Assembly: GCF_014863405.1 (NCBI RefSeq)
Contig: NZ_JACZZA010000016.1
Location: forward strand, 88,167-127,728
From: Dyella acidiphila
GTDB taxonomy: Bacteria > Pseudomonadota > Gammaproteobacteria > Xanthomonadales > Rhodanobacteraceae
DNA length: 39,562 nucleotides
Direction: 5' to 3'
Positions 7,555-14,606 of this stretch are shown here, piece after piece. Position numbers and translations under genes: made by a program. The notes below the pieces were generated by a model. It saw only the letters and a program-made list of their open reading frames with translations, was not told the origin of the DNA and ran no database searches. The number at the start of each line of letters is the position of its first letter. Position 1 is the stretch's first letter.

Positions 7555-8022
7555 GTTCCAAACACGGCATCAAAGCTTACTTTCGATCCGTCGTTGAATG
7601 TCGTAGATAGAAATTTCGCGACAAGAACAGGCGAGATCCTGGCCGACAACCCAGTAGGTGCCGCTAGCTATGCTCGACTGCAGAGTCAAGGTACGAATGT
7701 TGTGTTTGTAAATGATCCAGAGATGGCATCAATGGGGACGTTTGATCCCAATGCCAACGAGGTGACTGTAAATATGGCTCTACACTCGTCCCCTGATGAG
7801 GCTGCGTCCACCATTGTCCACGAAGCTACACATCAGAATGGATTTTTCAACGGCATTCCGCAGAATACTCAGTACACGGAATATCAGGCGTTCAGAAACG
7901 AGAGCCTTTTTCAGAACGGAGTTAGGCCGACACTGGATGAGCGCATGAATATTTGGAACGACGTGCAGCAGCTCTACCCTGATCTTCCTCAGGGCAAATA
8001 TCCTTTCGGAGGTCAGCAATGA
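7555..8022 (+). CDS. Toxin tip 3: HEXXH zinc metalloprotease-like domain
   Basis: The frame begins three bases after the stop of immunity gene 2 with V-P-N-T-A, the shared cassette head, and has no ATG; a TTG at 7594 is the first conventional start. It encodes about 155 residues. A zinc-binding H89-E-A-T-H93 motif (T-I-V-H-E-A-T-H-Q) is followed by a possible third ligand in T-E-Y-Q-A-F-R-N-E. This pattern fits metallopeptidase effector domains. Without an N-terminal carrier it should not be secreted. The stop overlaps the next ATG (ATGA), giving the same architecture as tip 1. Confidence 0.65.
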   Translation, partial: VPNTASKLTFDPSLNVVDRNFATRTGEILADNPVGAASYARLQSQGTNVVFVNDPEMASMGTFDPNANEVTVNMALHSSPDEAASTIVHEATHQNGFFNGIPQNTQYTEYQAFRNESLFQNGVRPTLDERMNIWNDVQQLYPDLPQGKYPFGGQQ

Positions 8023-8264
8023 AGACTTTGATCGCAAATCAAGTTTCCGGTGCTGAGGCGGCGAAGCTCATAGGGCAAGGATGTGAGTTGCTCTGTCCCG
8101 TCTGCAACGCAAAAATCAAAACGATTCCAGAGGAGTGGAGCGCTGGCAAGCCGTTGCACGGAATAGAATGCCCGAATGATCAGCGCCATTTTATGGTCCA
8201 CTACGATGACGGCGCGAAGATGAAGGAGATGCGCGATCGCATGAAAGCGAGGTCTCACAAGTAG
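8019..8264 (+). CDS. Candidate immunity protein for toxin tip 3
   Basis: This encodes 81 residues. The ATG overlaps the toxin stop by four bases, and GGAGGT lies just upstream. Cysteines C22, C26-x2-C29 and C51 suggest a small zinc-ribbon, as in immunity protein 1, although the two sequences are not obviously related. The tail is basic and helical (M-K-E-M-R-D-R-M-K-A-R). Function is inferred from position. A terminator hairpin follows 15 bp after the stop. Confidence 0.6.
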   Translation: MKTLIANQVSGAEAAKLIGQGCELLCPVCNAKIKTIPEEWSAGKPLHGIECPNDQRHFMVHYDDGAKMKEMRDRMKARSHK

Positions 8265-8279
8265 CGAACGATCAAGTAG

Positions 8280-8303
8280 ACGCCCGCCTAGTGCGGGCGT
8301 TTT
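8280..8303 (+). terminator. Rho-independent terminator after immunity gene 3
   Basis: An 8-bp stem ACGCCCGC/GCGGGCGT (8280-8287 with 8293-8300) with a 5-base loop is followed by TTT. It directly precedes the head of toxin tip 4 at 8304, so tip 4 would not be reached by transcription from upstream cassettes. Confidence 0.7.
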
Positions 8304-8616
8304 GTTGTTCCAAACGCAGCAACTCCAGTAAATACAGGCACGGTCTGGGACTCAATTAGTCCCACCCAAGATGCTTATGCGGGTACTCAAATTCCACGTT
8401 CCTTCACATTGTCTACGGATGGTGCTGACGTATGGGTGGCGCCAAATGCTACTGAACATATGGCGGAGTACGCACTCGGCAACAATGGGTCAGCTGGCGG
8501 ATTTAGCCCGGATCTAGTAAACCTCAACTCCCAAGTTCAGTTGACTAGTCTTCAGGCAGCAGTCGGCGACGCTACTGCTAACGGAGTTCCTTACGGAACC
8601 TTGATAAACCAAGGGG
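8304..8616 (+). pseudogene. Toxin tip 4, truncated by the IS element
   Basis: The frame opens with V-V-P-N-A-A, the cassette head, immediately after a terminator. It reads about 104 residues to the IS boundary, including I-P-R-S-F-T-L and W-V-A-P-N-A-T-E-H-M-A-E-Y, a pattern I associate with a widespread polymorphic-toxin tip whose activity I cannot name. The C-terminal end and any immunity gene are missing: the IS3 element replaces them and the sequence beyond it is unrelated. The fragment has no start codon and is presumably inert. Confidence 0.6.
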
Positions 8617-8642
8617 TGGTACGCCCCCGCTTTCGTAGACGG

Positions 8643-9494
8643 TTAGGTACTCGTTTTTGAGTTAGCCGCCTCAAACATCATCGGCGCAAGGCCACCCAGA
8701 TGTCCATGTCGGCGTTGCCGGTTGTAGAAAACCTCGATGTAATCGAACACGTCACTGCGCGCTTCTTCACGACTGCTGTAGACACGACCACGCACACGCT
8801 CCTTCTTTAAGCTGCTGAAGAACGATTCGGCCACCGAGTTATCCCAGCAGTTGCCGCGTCGACTCATGCTGACCTGAAGCCCGTGCTCGCGACAGAAGCG
8901 ACGCCAATCATCGCTGCCGTATTGCACGCCTTGGTCGGAGTGAATGACGACCTCCGCCGTGGGGCGTCGCCGCCAGATCGCCATTAGGAGAGCGTCCAAG
9001 GCCAGTTCGCGCGCCAGGCTGGATTTCATCGACCAGCCGATCACCGCGCGCGAATACAGGTCGATGACGACCGCCAGGTACAACCAACCTTCCGCGGTGC
9101 GCAGGTAGGTGATGTCAGTCACCCACGATCGATCCGGCTGGTCCACGGTGAACTGCCGCTGCAATCGGTTGGGTGCAACCACGGCTGGCTTGCCGCTTTT
9201 ATAGCGCCGCCTCAGTGGCGAGCGAACCGAACGCAGGCCATGCTTGCGCATCAACCGTTCAACCCGCTTTTTGCTGATGCGCTCGCCAGCTTCCGTCAGA
9301 TCGCGATGCACATTGCGGCTTCCATACACGCCGCCAGATGCCAGATAGGATTCTTCGATGTGCACGAGCAGTCGTGCGTCTTCCTTCGCGCGCGCGGACA
9401 TCGGTTGCTTCAGCCATGCGTAATAACCGCTGCGCTCGACTTTAAGCACACGGCACATGGTGGCAACACGAAACTGCTGGCTATGGGCCTGCAT
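8643..9494 (-). CDS. IS3-family transposase OrfB (DDE integrase domain)
   Basis: This encodes 283 residues. An N-terminal HTH_21 region (R-V-L-K-V-E-R-S-G-Y-Y-A-W) precedes an rve/DDE core with D in W-V-T-D-I-T-Y-L, D in I-H-S-D-Q-G-V-Q-Y and E in S-V-A-E-S-F-F-S-S-L-K-K-E. All three acidic residues are present, so the enzyme may be active. It is normally made as an OrfAB fusion by -1 frameshifting from orfA; an A6G run on the minus strand (9545-9539) near the end of orfA is a suitable slippery site. Confidence 0.92.
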   Translation of the reverse strand: MQAHSQQFRVATMCRVLKVERSGYYAWLKQPMSARAKEDARLLVHIEESYLASGGVYGSRNVHRDLTEAGERISKKRVERLMRKHGLRSVRSPLRRRYKSGKPAVVAPNRLQRQFTVDQPDRSWVTDITYLRTAEGWLYLAVVIDLYSRAVIGWSMKSSLARELALDALLMAIWRRRPTAEVVIHSDQGVQYGSDDWRRFCREHGLQVSMSRRGNCWDNSVAESFFSSLKKERVRGRVYSSREEARSDVFDYIEVFYNRQRRHGHLGGLAPMMFEAANSKTST

Positions 9495-9511
9495 GAAGGC
9501 GTACTTCGCCT

Positions 9512-9790
9512 TTACCCCTTGGCAAAGTACGCGGCGGCCTTTTTTAAAATGTCGCGCTCCTCTTCCACGCGACGCAGCTCAGCACGAAGCCGAGCATTCT
9601 CCTGGGCCAGGTCATCGGTCTTTTGCATGCTGCGTGCCTGACGGCTTACGCCTTGTTCGCGCAGCCACGCATACAGGCTGTGCGTCGACATCCCCAAGCG
9701 TTCTGCGACCTCCGAAACGGGATAGCCACGCTCGGTAACTTGCTTGACCGCCTCAGCCTTGAACTCGTCGGTGAAACGTTTGCTGGTCAT
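9512..9790 (-). CDS. IS3-family transposase OrfA
   Basis: This encodes 92 residues from the ATG at 9790. A helix-turn-helix (R-F-T-D-E-F-K-A-E-A-V ... V-A-E-R-L-G-M-S-T-H-S-L-Y-A-W) binds the IS ends. A leucine-zipper-like coiled coil (L-A-Q-E-N-A-R-L-R-A-E-L-R-R-V-E-E-E-R-D-I-L-K-K) supports multimerisation. The length and layout are those of typical IS3 OrfA proteins. Confidence 0.9.
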   Translation of the reverse strand: MTSKRFTDEFKAEAVKQVTERGYPVSEVAERLGMSTHSLYAWLREQGVSRQARSMQKTDDLAQENARLRAELRRVEEERDILKKAAAYFAKG

Positions 9791-9825
9791 AGATCCTCCG
9801 ATCCTCAATAGACACTATCAGGTGT

Positions 9826-9981
9826 CTACGGAATCGGGGGCGTACCAGTAGTCCCTGAGATGCCATGCGCACCACCAAGCAACAGCTGCGCGTCTTCCAA
9901 GAGTTTCAACGGGGGATCCAGCGGTGCAATGTGGTAGCTGGCATTGAGGGTGAGGCAGGTTCCGGGGGAGGGCTGGTTCAT
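9826..9981 (-). pseudogene. N-terminal fragment of a small protein, cut by the IS element
   Basis: From the ATG at 9981 (with AAGGAG upstream) the frame reads 51 residues, the last ten or so coming from the IS end. The host part contains Y-H-I-A-P-L-D-P-P-L-K-L-L-E-D-A-Q-L-L-L, which weakly resembles DUF3077/DUF6124-type small proteins of pseudomonads and xanthomonads. The remainder is not found on the other side of the IS. The gene was therefore lost in the event that brought in or rearranged the IS. Confidence 0.45.
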
Positions 9982-10466
9982 CGTTCGCTCCTTGCGATAC
10001 CGAGAATGGCCGCCCGCCATGCGCGGGCGGCGGACGTGTCGGGGTGACAAACCGGGAACCACGTTACCGGCCAGGCAAAGCCTGCCCAACACGTCCGCCA
10101 TAAACACGCGAAAGTGTTAGCGCATAGAAAAAGCGCCGGTTGGCGCTTCTGCGCCGTGGTTACGCGGGTTGTCACGCCCGGCCGCTGATTGTGCAGCGAC
10201 CCGAGCAAGTTAAGTCCCGACCACACACCGGTCAAGCCGATTCCGGCGCCAAACAGCGCCGGCCATTGTAGGAAAAAGACGCTGGAACGCGTAAGCACAC
10301 CTACAGCATCAACGACGCAGCACCATCCACACACCCGCAACACCGGCACCCGAAAAGCGGCGCTTCCGCACCTTTTCCCATCGCCCATCGCATCGGATTT
10401 TGACGGACAATCCCCCACACGCACTCAGCACACCGAAACGCGACACCAGAGCAGGGGACAGCATCG
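9982..10466. other. Intergenic stretch with hairpins, no convincing gene
   Basis: I see no reliable gene in these 485 bases. A 148-codon minus-strand frame (9978-10424) runs through all the hairpins and has an unnatural Trp/Cys-rich composition. The left third holds the candidate structured RNA described separately. The right half is rich in CAC/CCA runs and probably contains the promoter of the methyltransferase gene at 10467, although no clear -35/-10 pair stands out. Confidence 0.5.
10009..10148 (-). ncRNA. Candidate structured leader RNA
   Basis: Five stems pack into 140 bases: 10009-10017 with 10023-10031; an 11-bp perfect stem 10029-10039 with 10089-10099; a 5-bp hairpin 10072-10076 with 10080-10084; 10103-10107 with 10114-10118; and 10131-10137 with 10142-10148. 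The first two share three bases and exclude each other, as in attenuators. The last hairpin is followed on the minus strand by a T-run and looks like a terminator. The set lies directly upstream of the broken minus-strand gene at 9981. It may be a leader RNA or an independent small RNA; strand and function are inferred. Confidence 0.4.
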
Positions 10467-11402
10467 ATGAATTTCCGCCAGTTGGCCTATGGCCTGCTTA
10501 GCTACTTGCCGGTCTCCCCCGATCTGTTTACGCCCAAGACGGGAGGCACGGATTCGGCGGAATACTGCTATTGCGTATGGCTGCGGCAACTGGTGCTCGC
10601 CGCCAACGGGGGTATGACTTCGTTCCCGCAGGTGATCGCCGAGCTCGGCCCGGGCGATTCGCTGGGCGTGGGCATGGCTGCACTTATTTCGGGCGTGGAG
10701 CGTTACTACGCATTCGATGCGGTTCCGCATGCGAACCGGCGCAACGACCTGGCCATTTTCGATCGCCTGGTGGAGCTGTTCCGTGCGCGCACGCCGATCC
10801 CCAGCCTGGCGGTATTTCCGGCCATGGTGATCGGCCTGCCTTCGTACGATTTCCCCAGCCATGTATTGACCGAGCAACATATGCAGGAGGCGCTGCGGCC
10901 GGCGCGGATTGAGGCCTTGCGCGAGCAGCTGGCCAGCCATAGCGCGGAGACGCCGGCGATGGCTTATCGCGCGCCGTGGCAGCAGCCGGCGGAGGCGGAA
11001 TTCGGCAAGGTGGATCTGCTGATTTCCAATGCGGTGCTCGAGCATGTGGAGCATGTCGGGCCGGCTTACCGCGCCGTTCGCGATTGGCTCAAGCCGGAGG
11101 GCTGGAGTGCGCATCAGATCGACTTTCGCAGCCATTCGCTGTTCCAGGGATGGGACGGGCATTGGGCCTGTCCGGATTGGTTGTGGCGGCTGATGCAGGG
11201 GCGGCGGGCGTATCTGCTTAATCGTGAGCCTTATTCGACGCATGTGCGGGCGATCCAGGATGCGGGCTTGACGCTGCTGCAGGCGATTCGCGCGGAGCGG
11301 CAGCCTGAGCGTAAGAAGCTGGCGCGGCGGTTTGCGCATATGGATGGGCAGGATCGGAGCACCAGCATGGTGTTTGTGGTGTTGCGCAAGCCGGCGTCGT
11401 AG
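10467..11402 (+). CDS. SAM-dependent methyltransferase family protein
   Basis: This encodes 311 residues. The SAM-binding motif I appears as I-A-E-L-G-P-G-D-S-L-G (about residues 52-62). A typical post-motif A-F-D-A-V-P-H follows, and V-D-L-L-I-S-N-A-V-L-E-H-V-E-H (about 187-201) matches the motif IV region of class I methyltransferases of the Methyltransf_11/23 kind. The substrate cannot be told; such proteins often modify sugars, lipids or small molecules. The gene stands alone and is followed by a repeat-type hairpin at 11457. Confidence 0.75.
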   Translation: MNFRQLAYGLLSYLPVSPDLFTPKTGGTDSAEYCYCVWLRQLVLAANGGMTSFPQVIAELGPGDSLGVGMAALISGVERYYAFDAVPHANRRNDLAIFDRLVELFRARTPIPSLAVFPAMVIGLPSYDFPSHVLTEQHMQEALRPARIEALREQLASHSAETPAMAYRAPWQQPAEAEFGKVDLLISNAVLEHVEHVGPAYRAVRDWLKPEGWSAHQIDFRSHSLFQGWDGHWACPDWLWRLMQGRRAYLLNREPYSTHVRAIQDAGLTLLQAIRAERQPERKKLARRFAHMDGQDRSTSMVFVVLRKPAS

Positions 11403-11456
11403 GTTGGATTTTTCTCGGGCTTGTTGCGGGGAGTTCAGGCCTGCCGCATGAGCTTG

Positions 11457-11480
11457 TTGGGTTACGCTGCGCTAACCCAA
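11457..11480. repeat. Interspersed hairpin repeat, possible bidirectional terminator
   Basis: An 8-bp stem TTGGGTTA/TAACCCAA around CGCTGCGC is followed by CCTACG. This GTTGGGTT...AACCCAACCTACG unit is a common interspersed element in xanthomonad-type genomes. It lies between two convergent genes, where it could stop transcription from both sides. Confidence 0.6.
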
Positions 11481-11499
11481 CCTACGGGTTAGGCGCGTG

Positions 11500-11784
11500 C
11501 TACGCGTGAGGCGTGGTTTGATCATGTGGTGGGGTTGGGGTGGCTTGGGTGGCTTGCTCAAGCAGCTTCACGGCGGCTTCCACGCGTTGGGCCAGGTGAT
11601 CCAGGCAATAGGCCAGCGTGCTGCGGCAGATCGGTACCTGCGGCTGGACGGATGGGCGTGCGGCAATGCCGGCAAATAACAGTAGTTCGTCGCGTACGCT
11701 GCAGAGTTTGCGGTGGGCGTCGGCCAGCCTGGGATCGGTGTCGGGCGGCGTTGCGGGGGCTGCTGAGGTGTGTTGCTCGCTCAT
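11500..11784 (-). CDS. Small XAC0095-like protein
   Basis: This encodes 94 residues from the ATG at 11784. The central part, L-C-S-V-R-D-E-L-L-L-F-A-G-I-A-A-R followed by I-C-R-S-T-L-A-Y-C-L-D-H-L-A-Q-R-V, resembles the two-helix core of the XAC0095 family seen in Xanthomonas and relatives; flanking tails are Ala/Pro/Thr-rich. The family has no known function. The longer frame to 12105 overlaps the start of the opposite XRE gene and is unlikely. Confidence 0.6.
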   Translation of the reverse strand: MSEQHTSAAPATPPDTDPRLADAHRKLCSVRDELLLFAGIAARPSVQPQVPICRSTLAYCLDHLAQRVEAAVKLLEQATQATPTPPHDQTTPHA

Positions 11785-11985
11785 AGTAATACTCGTCTGA
11801 CAGGGATAGGTGATATTGGCGTGGGCGATAGTCGCTAAATCGGTAGCGCTCGCTGAACGTTGATCGCCAATCCCCGTATTTTCTGCTGTTCCTCGATTTT
11901 TAAAACCGCTAAAAAGATATTTTTCGCGTAAATGTAATCCGGCTAATAACGTCATCGCCGGACTAGTGGAAAGGAAGGCAATGAC

Positions 11986-12336
11986 ATGAAGAGGAAGAGC
12001 ATTCACTCCGTGGAGCATCGGGAATTGGTGACATATTTGTCCGATTTGCGTCACCAGACCGATATGACGCAGGAGGAAGTGGCTGCGGCCATGGGTTGTC
12101 AGCAAACGTACGTATCGGCAATCGAGTCAGGTCGTCGCGGCGTGGATATGTTGCAGGTGCGCGAGTTCTGCGCGGTGTACGACATCACCTTGCCGGAGTT
12201 CGCCACGGAGTTCGAAGAACGCGTGGGCGCGGCAGTCGGGCAAAAGCGTCCACCAAAACTGTCGCCGCGCAAACGCAGCACGGCCAAGAAGACCACCAAG
12301 AACGGTGCGAGCAGGGACAGATCGAAGCCGAGGTGA
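11986..12336 (+). CDS. XRE-family transcriptional regulator
   Basis: This encodes 116 residues. An HTH_3 domain lies at about 14-70 (T-Q-E-E-V-A-A-A-M-G-C-Q-Q-T-Y-V-S-A-I-E-S-G-R-R). A Lys/Arg/Pro-rich tail probably contacts DNA non-specifically. AAAGGAAGG lies 10 bases upstream of the ATG. The 200-bp region before it is AT-rich with a TTTTTAAAA stretch and a CCGGC...GCCGG hairpin, and probably carries divergent promoters for this gene and the XAC0095-like gene. The targets are not visible. Confidence 0.8.
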   Translation: MKRKSIHSVEHRELVTYLSDLRHQTDMTQEEVAAAMGCQQTYVSAIESGRRGVDMLQVREFCAVYDITLPEFATEFEERVGAAVGQKRPPKLSPRKRSTAKKTTKNGASRDRSKPR

Positions 12337-12578
12337 TCGCCGGCACTGCCGCATGCCGGGCCAATTCGGGTGATCGGGCAATTTTTCCGCAGCATCGTGC
12401 ATCGTTCCGTCACGTTTGCGGGCTGACAATCGATGAACAGGTAGCCGGGCCATGCCTCGCATGGCCCGGCTACCATGGGGAACCTGGGCGCGCAACGCGC
12501 TGCCCGTGCCGGCTGCGACCGGCGTGTCGGCCAGGAAGGGCGCATCATCTTTTTCGTTGCGGTAGGCAGAGAGAGCTC

Positions 12579-14240
12579 ATGGGCAAGCATGCGTGGTGGC
12601 GGTCTTCATGGTGTCCCGTGCTGGGGCTGGTCGTGCTGAGTGGGGTGGTCGGATCGGCGAGTGCAGCCGATACCACCACGTTCCACGGAGCGCCCAGCGC
12701 GGCGGCGGCAGTGGCAAATCCCGATAGTGGCCAGGCGGCGATCAGCGCCGGCGGCCAGTTGTATGCCGCGCATTGCGCGAGCTGCCACGGCGCGGTTGGC
12801 CAGGGCACCGGCAATATTCCCGCGCTGGCGCACGGCGCCACGCAGCAGGCAACGGATGGTGCGTTGTTCTGGTTCATCACCAAGGGCGCCGTCAATGACG
12901 GCATGCCGTCCTGGGTGGCGCTGCCAGAGCAGCAGCGCTGGCAGATCGTGTCCTATCTGAAGACCTTGCCCACGGCGAAGGCTGCGCCGGCGGCGGCCAA
13001 TGCCGCTACCGCTTCGACCATCACCACGCCACCGCCCACGCCGCCGTTTACCGATTTCCGCTATGAGGCACCCGGCAAGGTGCGCAAGATCACGCTGAGC
13101 GATCTGCCGACGCCGTATGCCACCGAATCCGCCGGCAACGCACCGTCCATGGCGGCACGCCCGGCGGGCGCCATGCCGATCGCACCGGCCGGCTTCAAGG
13201 TGAACCTGTATGCCGAAGGCCTGGGCACGCCGCGCGTAATCCGCATGGCGCCGAACGGCGACATGTTCCTGGCCGAAAGCGGCAGCAATCAGATTCGCGT
13301 GTTCCGCGGCATGGGCGCGGATGGCAAGCCGCAGCAGACGTCGGTGTTCGCCACGGGGCTGAAGCGGCCCTACGGCATCGCCTTTTATCCGGTGGGGCCG
13401 AATCCGCAATGGATCTATATCGGCAATACCGATGAAGTGGTGCGCTTTCCGTATCGCAATGGCGATTTGAAGGCGCGCGGCAAGGCCGAGCATGTGGCCG
13501 ACCTGCCGCACGGCCCCGGCCATTGGACGCGTGACCTGGCGTTCTCGCTCGACAGCAAGACCTTGTATGCGGCGGTGGGCTCGGCCTCCAACGTCGACGA
13601 TCCGGATACCTCACCGGCGGAAAAGCATCGCGCCAATATCCTGGCCTTCGATCCGGATGGCTCGCATTTGCGCGTCTACGCCTGGGGTATCCGCAACCCT
13701 TCGGGTATTGCGATCGATCCGGACAATGGCCAGCTCTGGACCACGGTGAACGAGCGCGACGGCCTGGGCGACAACCTGGTGCCCGACTACATCACTTCCG
13801 TGCAGCAGGGCGGTTTCTACGGTTGGCCGTGGTGGTACATGGGCCAGCACCAGGATCCGCGCCATGCCGGCAAGCATCCGGAGCTGAAGGACAAAGTGAT
13901 CACCCCGGATGTGATCCTGCAGCCGCATAACGCATCGCTGCAGATCACCTTCTACGAGGCGGACCGTTTTCCGGCCGAGTACAAGGGCGATCTGTTTGCT
14001 TCCGAGCACGGCTCGTGGAATCGCTCCACGCGCGTGGGCTATGAAGTGATCCGTATTCCGCGTCACCACACCGGCAAGGCGAGTGGCGAATACGAAGATT
14101 TCCTTACCGGCTTTGTGCTGCCCGATGGGCGCGTGTGGGGGCGGCCGGTGAGCGTGGCGGCCGCGCCGGATGGTTCGCTGCTGGTGACGGACGATGGTTC
14201 GGACACGATCTGGCGCGTGGACTACGTCGGCAAGAAATAA
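12579..14240 (+). CDS. Periplasmic cytochrome c-PQQ/sorbosone dehydrogenase fusion
   Basis: This encodes 553 residues from the ATG at 12579; the frame is open much further upstream but no signal sequence is found there. A signal peptide ends near A-S-A-A-D (about residue 29). A cytochrome c domain with haem motif C66-A-S-C69-H70 and an M-P-S-W axial-ligand region follows, then an Ala/Thr/Pro linker. A six-bladed propeller of the glucose/sorbosone dehydrogenase type (P-R-V-I-R-M-A-P-N-G-D-M-F-L-A-E-S through G-R-P-V-S-V-A-A-P-D-G-S-L-L-V-T-D-D) fills the rest. It probably oxidises a sugar or aldose with PQQ and hands electrons to its own haem. A strong hairpin follows the stop. Confidence 0.88.
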   Translation: MGKHAWWRSSWCPVLGLVVLSGVVGSASAADTTTFHGAPSAAAAVANPDSGQAAISAGGQLYAAHCASCHGAVGQGTGNIPALAHGATQQATDGALFWFITKGAVNDGMPSWVALPEQQRWQIVSYLKTLPTAKAAPAAANAATASTITTPPPTPPFTDFRYEAPGKVRKITLSDLPTPYATESAGNAPSMAARPAGAMPIAPAGFKVNLYAEGLGTPRVIRMAPNGDMFLAESGSNQIRVFRGMGADGKPQQTSVFATGLKRPYGIAFYPVGPNPQWIYIGNTDEVVRFPYRNGDLKARGKAEHVADLPHGPGHWTRDLAFSLDSKTLYAAVGSASNVDDPDTSPAEKHRANILAFDPDGSHLRVYAWGIRNPSGIAIDPDNGQLWTTVNERDGLGDNLVPDYITSVQQGGFYGWPWWYMGQHQDPRHAGKHPELKDKVITPDVILQPHNASLQITFYEADRFPAEYKGDLFASEHGSWNRSTRVGYEVIRIPRHHTGKASGEYEDFLTGFVLPDGRVWGRPVSVAAAPDGSLLVTDDGSDTIWRVDYVGKK

Positions 14241-14268
14241 CGCGCATTGTTTGTGCGCAGGTAAATGC

Positions 14269-14288
14269 GACCGGCCTCAGGGCCGGTC
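14269..14288. terminator. Bidirectional terminator hairpin
   Basis: A GACCGGCC/GGCCGGTC stem with a 4-base loop lies between the convergent genes at 12579 and 14277 and is followed by GTTCTT. It overlaps the stop codon of the minus-strand gene. Confidence 0.65.
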
Positions 14289-14576
14289 GTTCTTGTTGGA
14301 ATCGTCGACTTCGCCCAGCACCCACTTTTGCCACTTTGGCGGCAGCGCGCTCAGTTGCCCGAGGCGGGGCGGGGTGGCTTGGCCACGGTGTTTCCAGATG
14401 CGCCACAGCACGATGACCGATGCTGTTGCCATCGCGAGCAGGATGGCGATGGCGCAGATTTGCTTGATCAGCGCCGAATGCGTATTGACCAGCAGCGTCA
14501 AGGCGAGCAGGGCCACGCCCAGCTCCGTAAAAGCGCGCGGGCTGCCCCATCGACTGCGTCTGGATGGCGGGTGCAT
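14277..14576 (-). CDS. Small two-helix membrane protein
   Basis: This encodes 99 residues from the ATG at 14576; a GTG at 14594 would add six. Two hydrophobic helices are visible (L-G-V-A-L-L-A-L-T-L-L-V and I-C-A-I-A-I-L-L-A-M-A-T-A-S-V-I-V-L-W), with a basic N-terminus and a charged C-terminus ending in D-D-S-N-K-N-D-R-P. It follows the FUSC-type gene by some 30 bp in the same direction and is probably the last gene of that operon. No family is recognised. Confidence 0.6.
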   Translation of the reverse strand: MHPPSRRSRWGSPRAFTELGVALLALTLLVNTHSALIKQICAIAILLAMATASVIVLWRIWKHRGQATPPRLGQLSALPPKWQKWVLGEVDDSNKNDRP

Positions 14577-14606
14577 GGCGCGCGAGTCTAGCACCGGTGA
14601 CCGTGC

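Larger units (their letters stand above)
8617..9847 (-). mobile_element. IS3-family insertion sequence, apparently complete
   Basis: The ends form imperfect inverted repeats starting TGGTACGCCCCCG on both sides, with 22 of the first 24 positions matching (8617 rightwards, 9847 leftwards). Inside are the two overlapping transposase frames typical of IS3, orfA and orfB, on the minus strand. No target duplication is visible: the flanks read GGGG on the left and GTAG on the right. This suggests that a deletion or recombination between IS copies fused unrelated DNA. Confidence 0.88.

Noticed and set aside
9978-10424. 148-codon minus-strand frame
   Set aside because: It spans several hairpins, has Trp/Cys-rich unnatural composition and no ribosome binding site. 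The shorter frame from 9981 is the better gene fragment.
12096-12578. Upstream extension of the sorbosone dehydrogenase frame to 12096
   Set aside because: It overlaps the XRE gene in another frame, has no signal peptide and reads Arg/Ala-rich; the signal peptide begins at the ATG at 12579.
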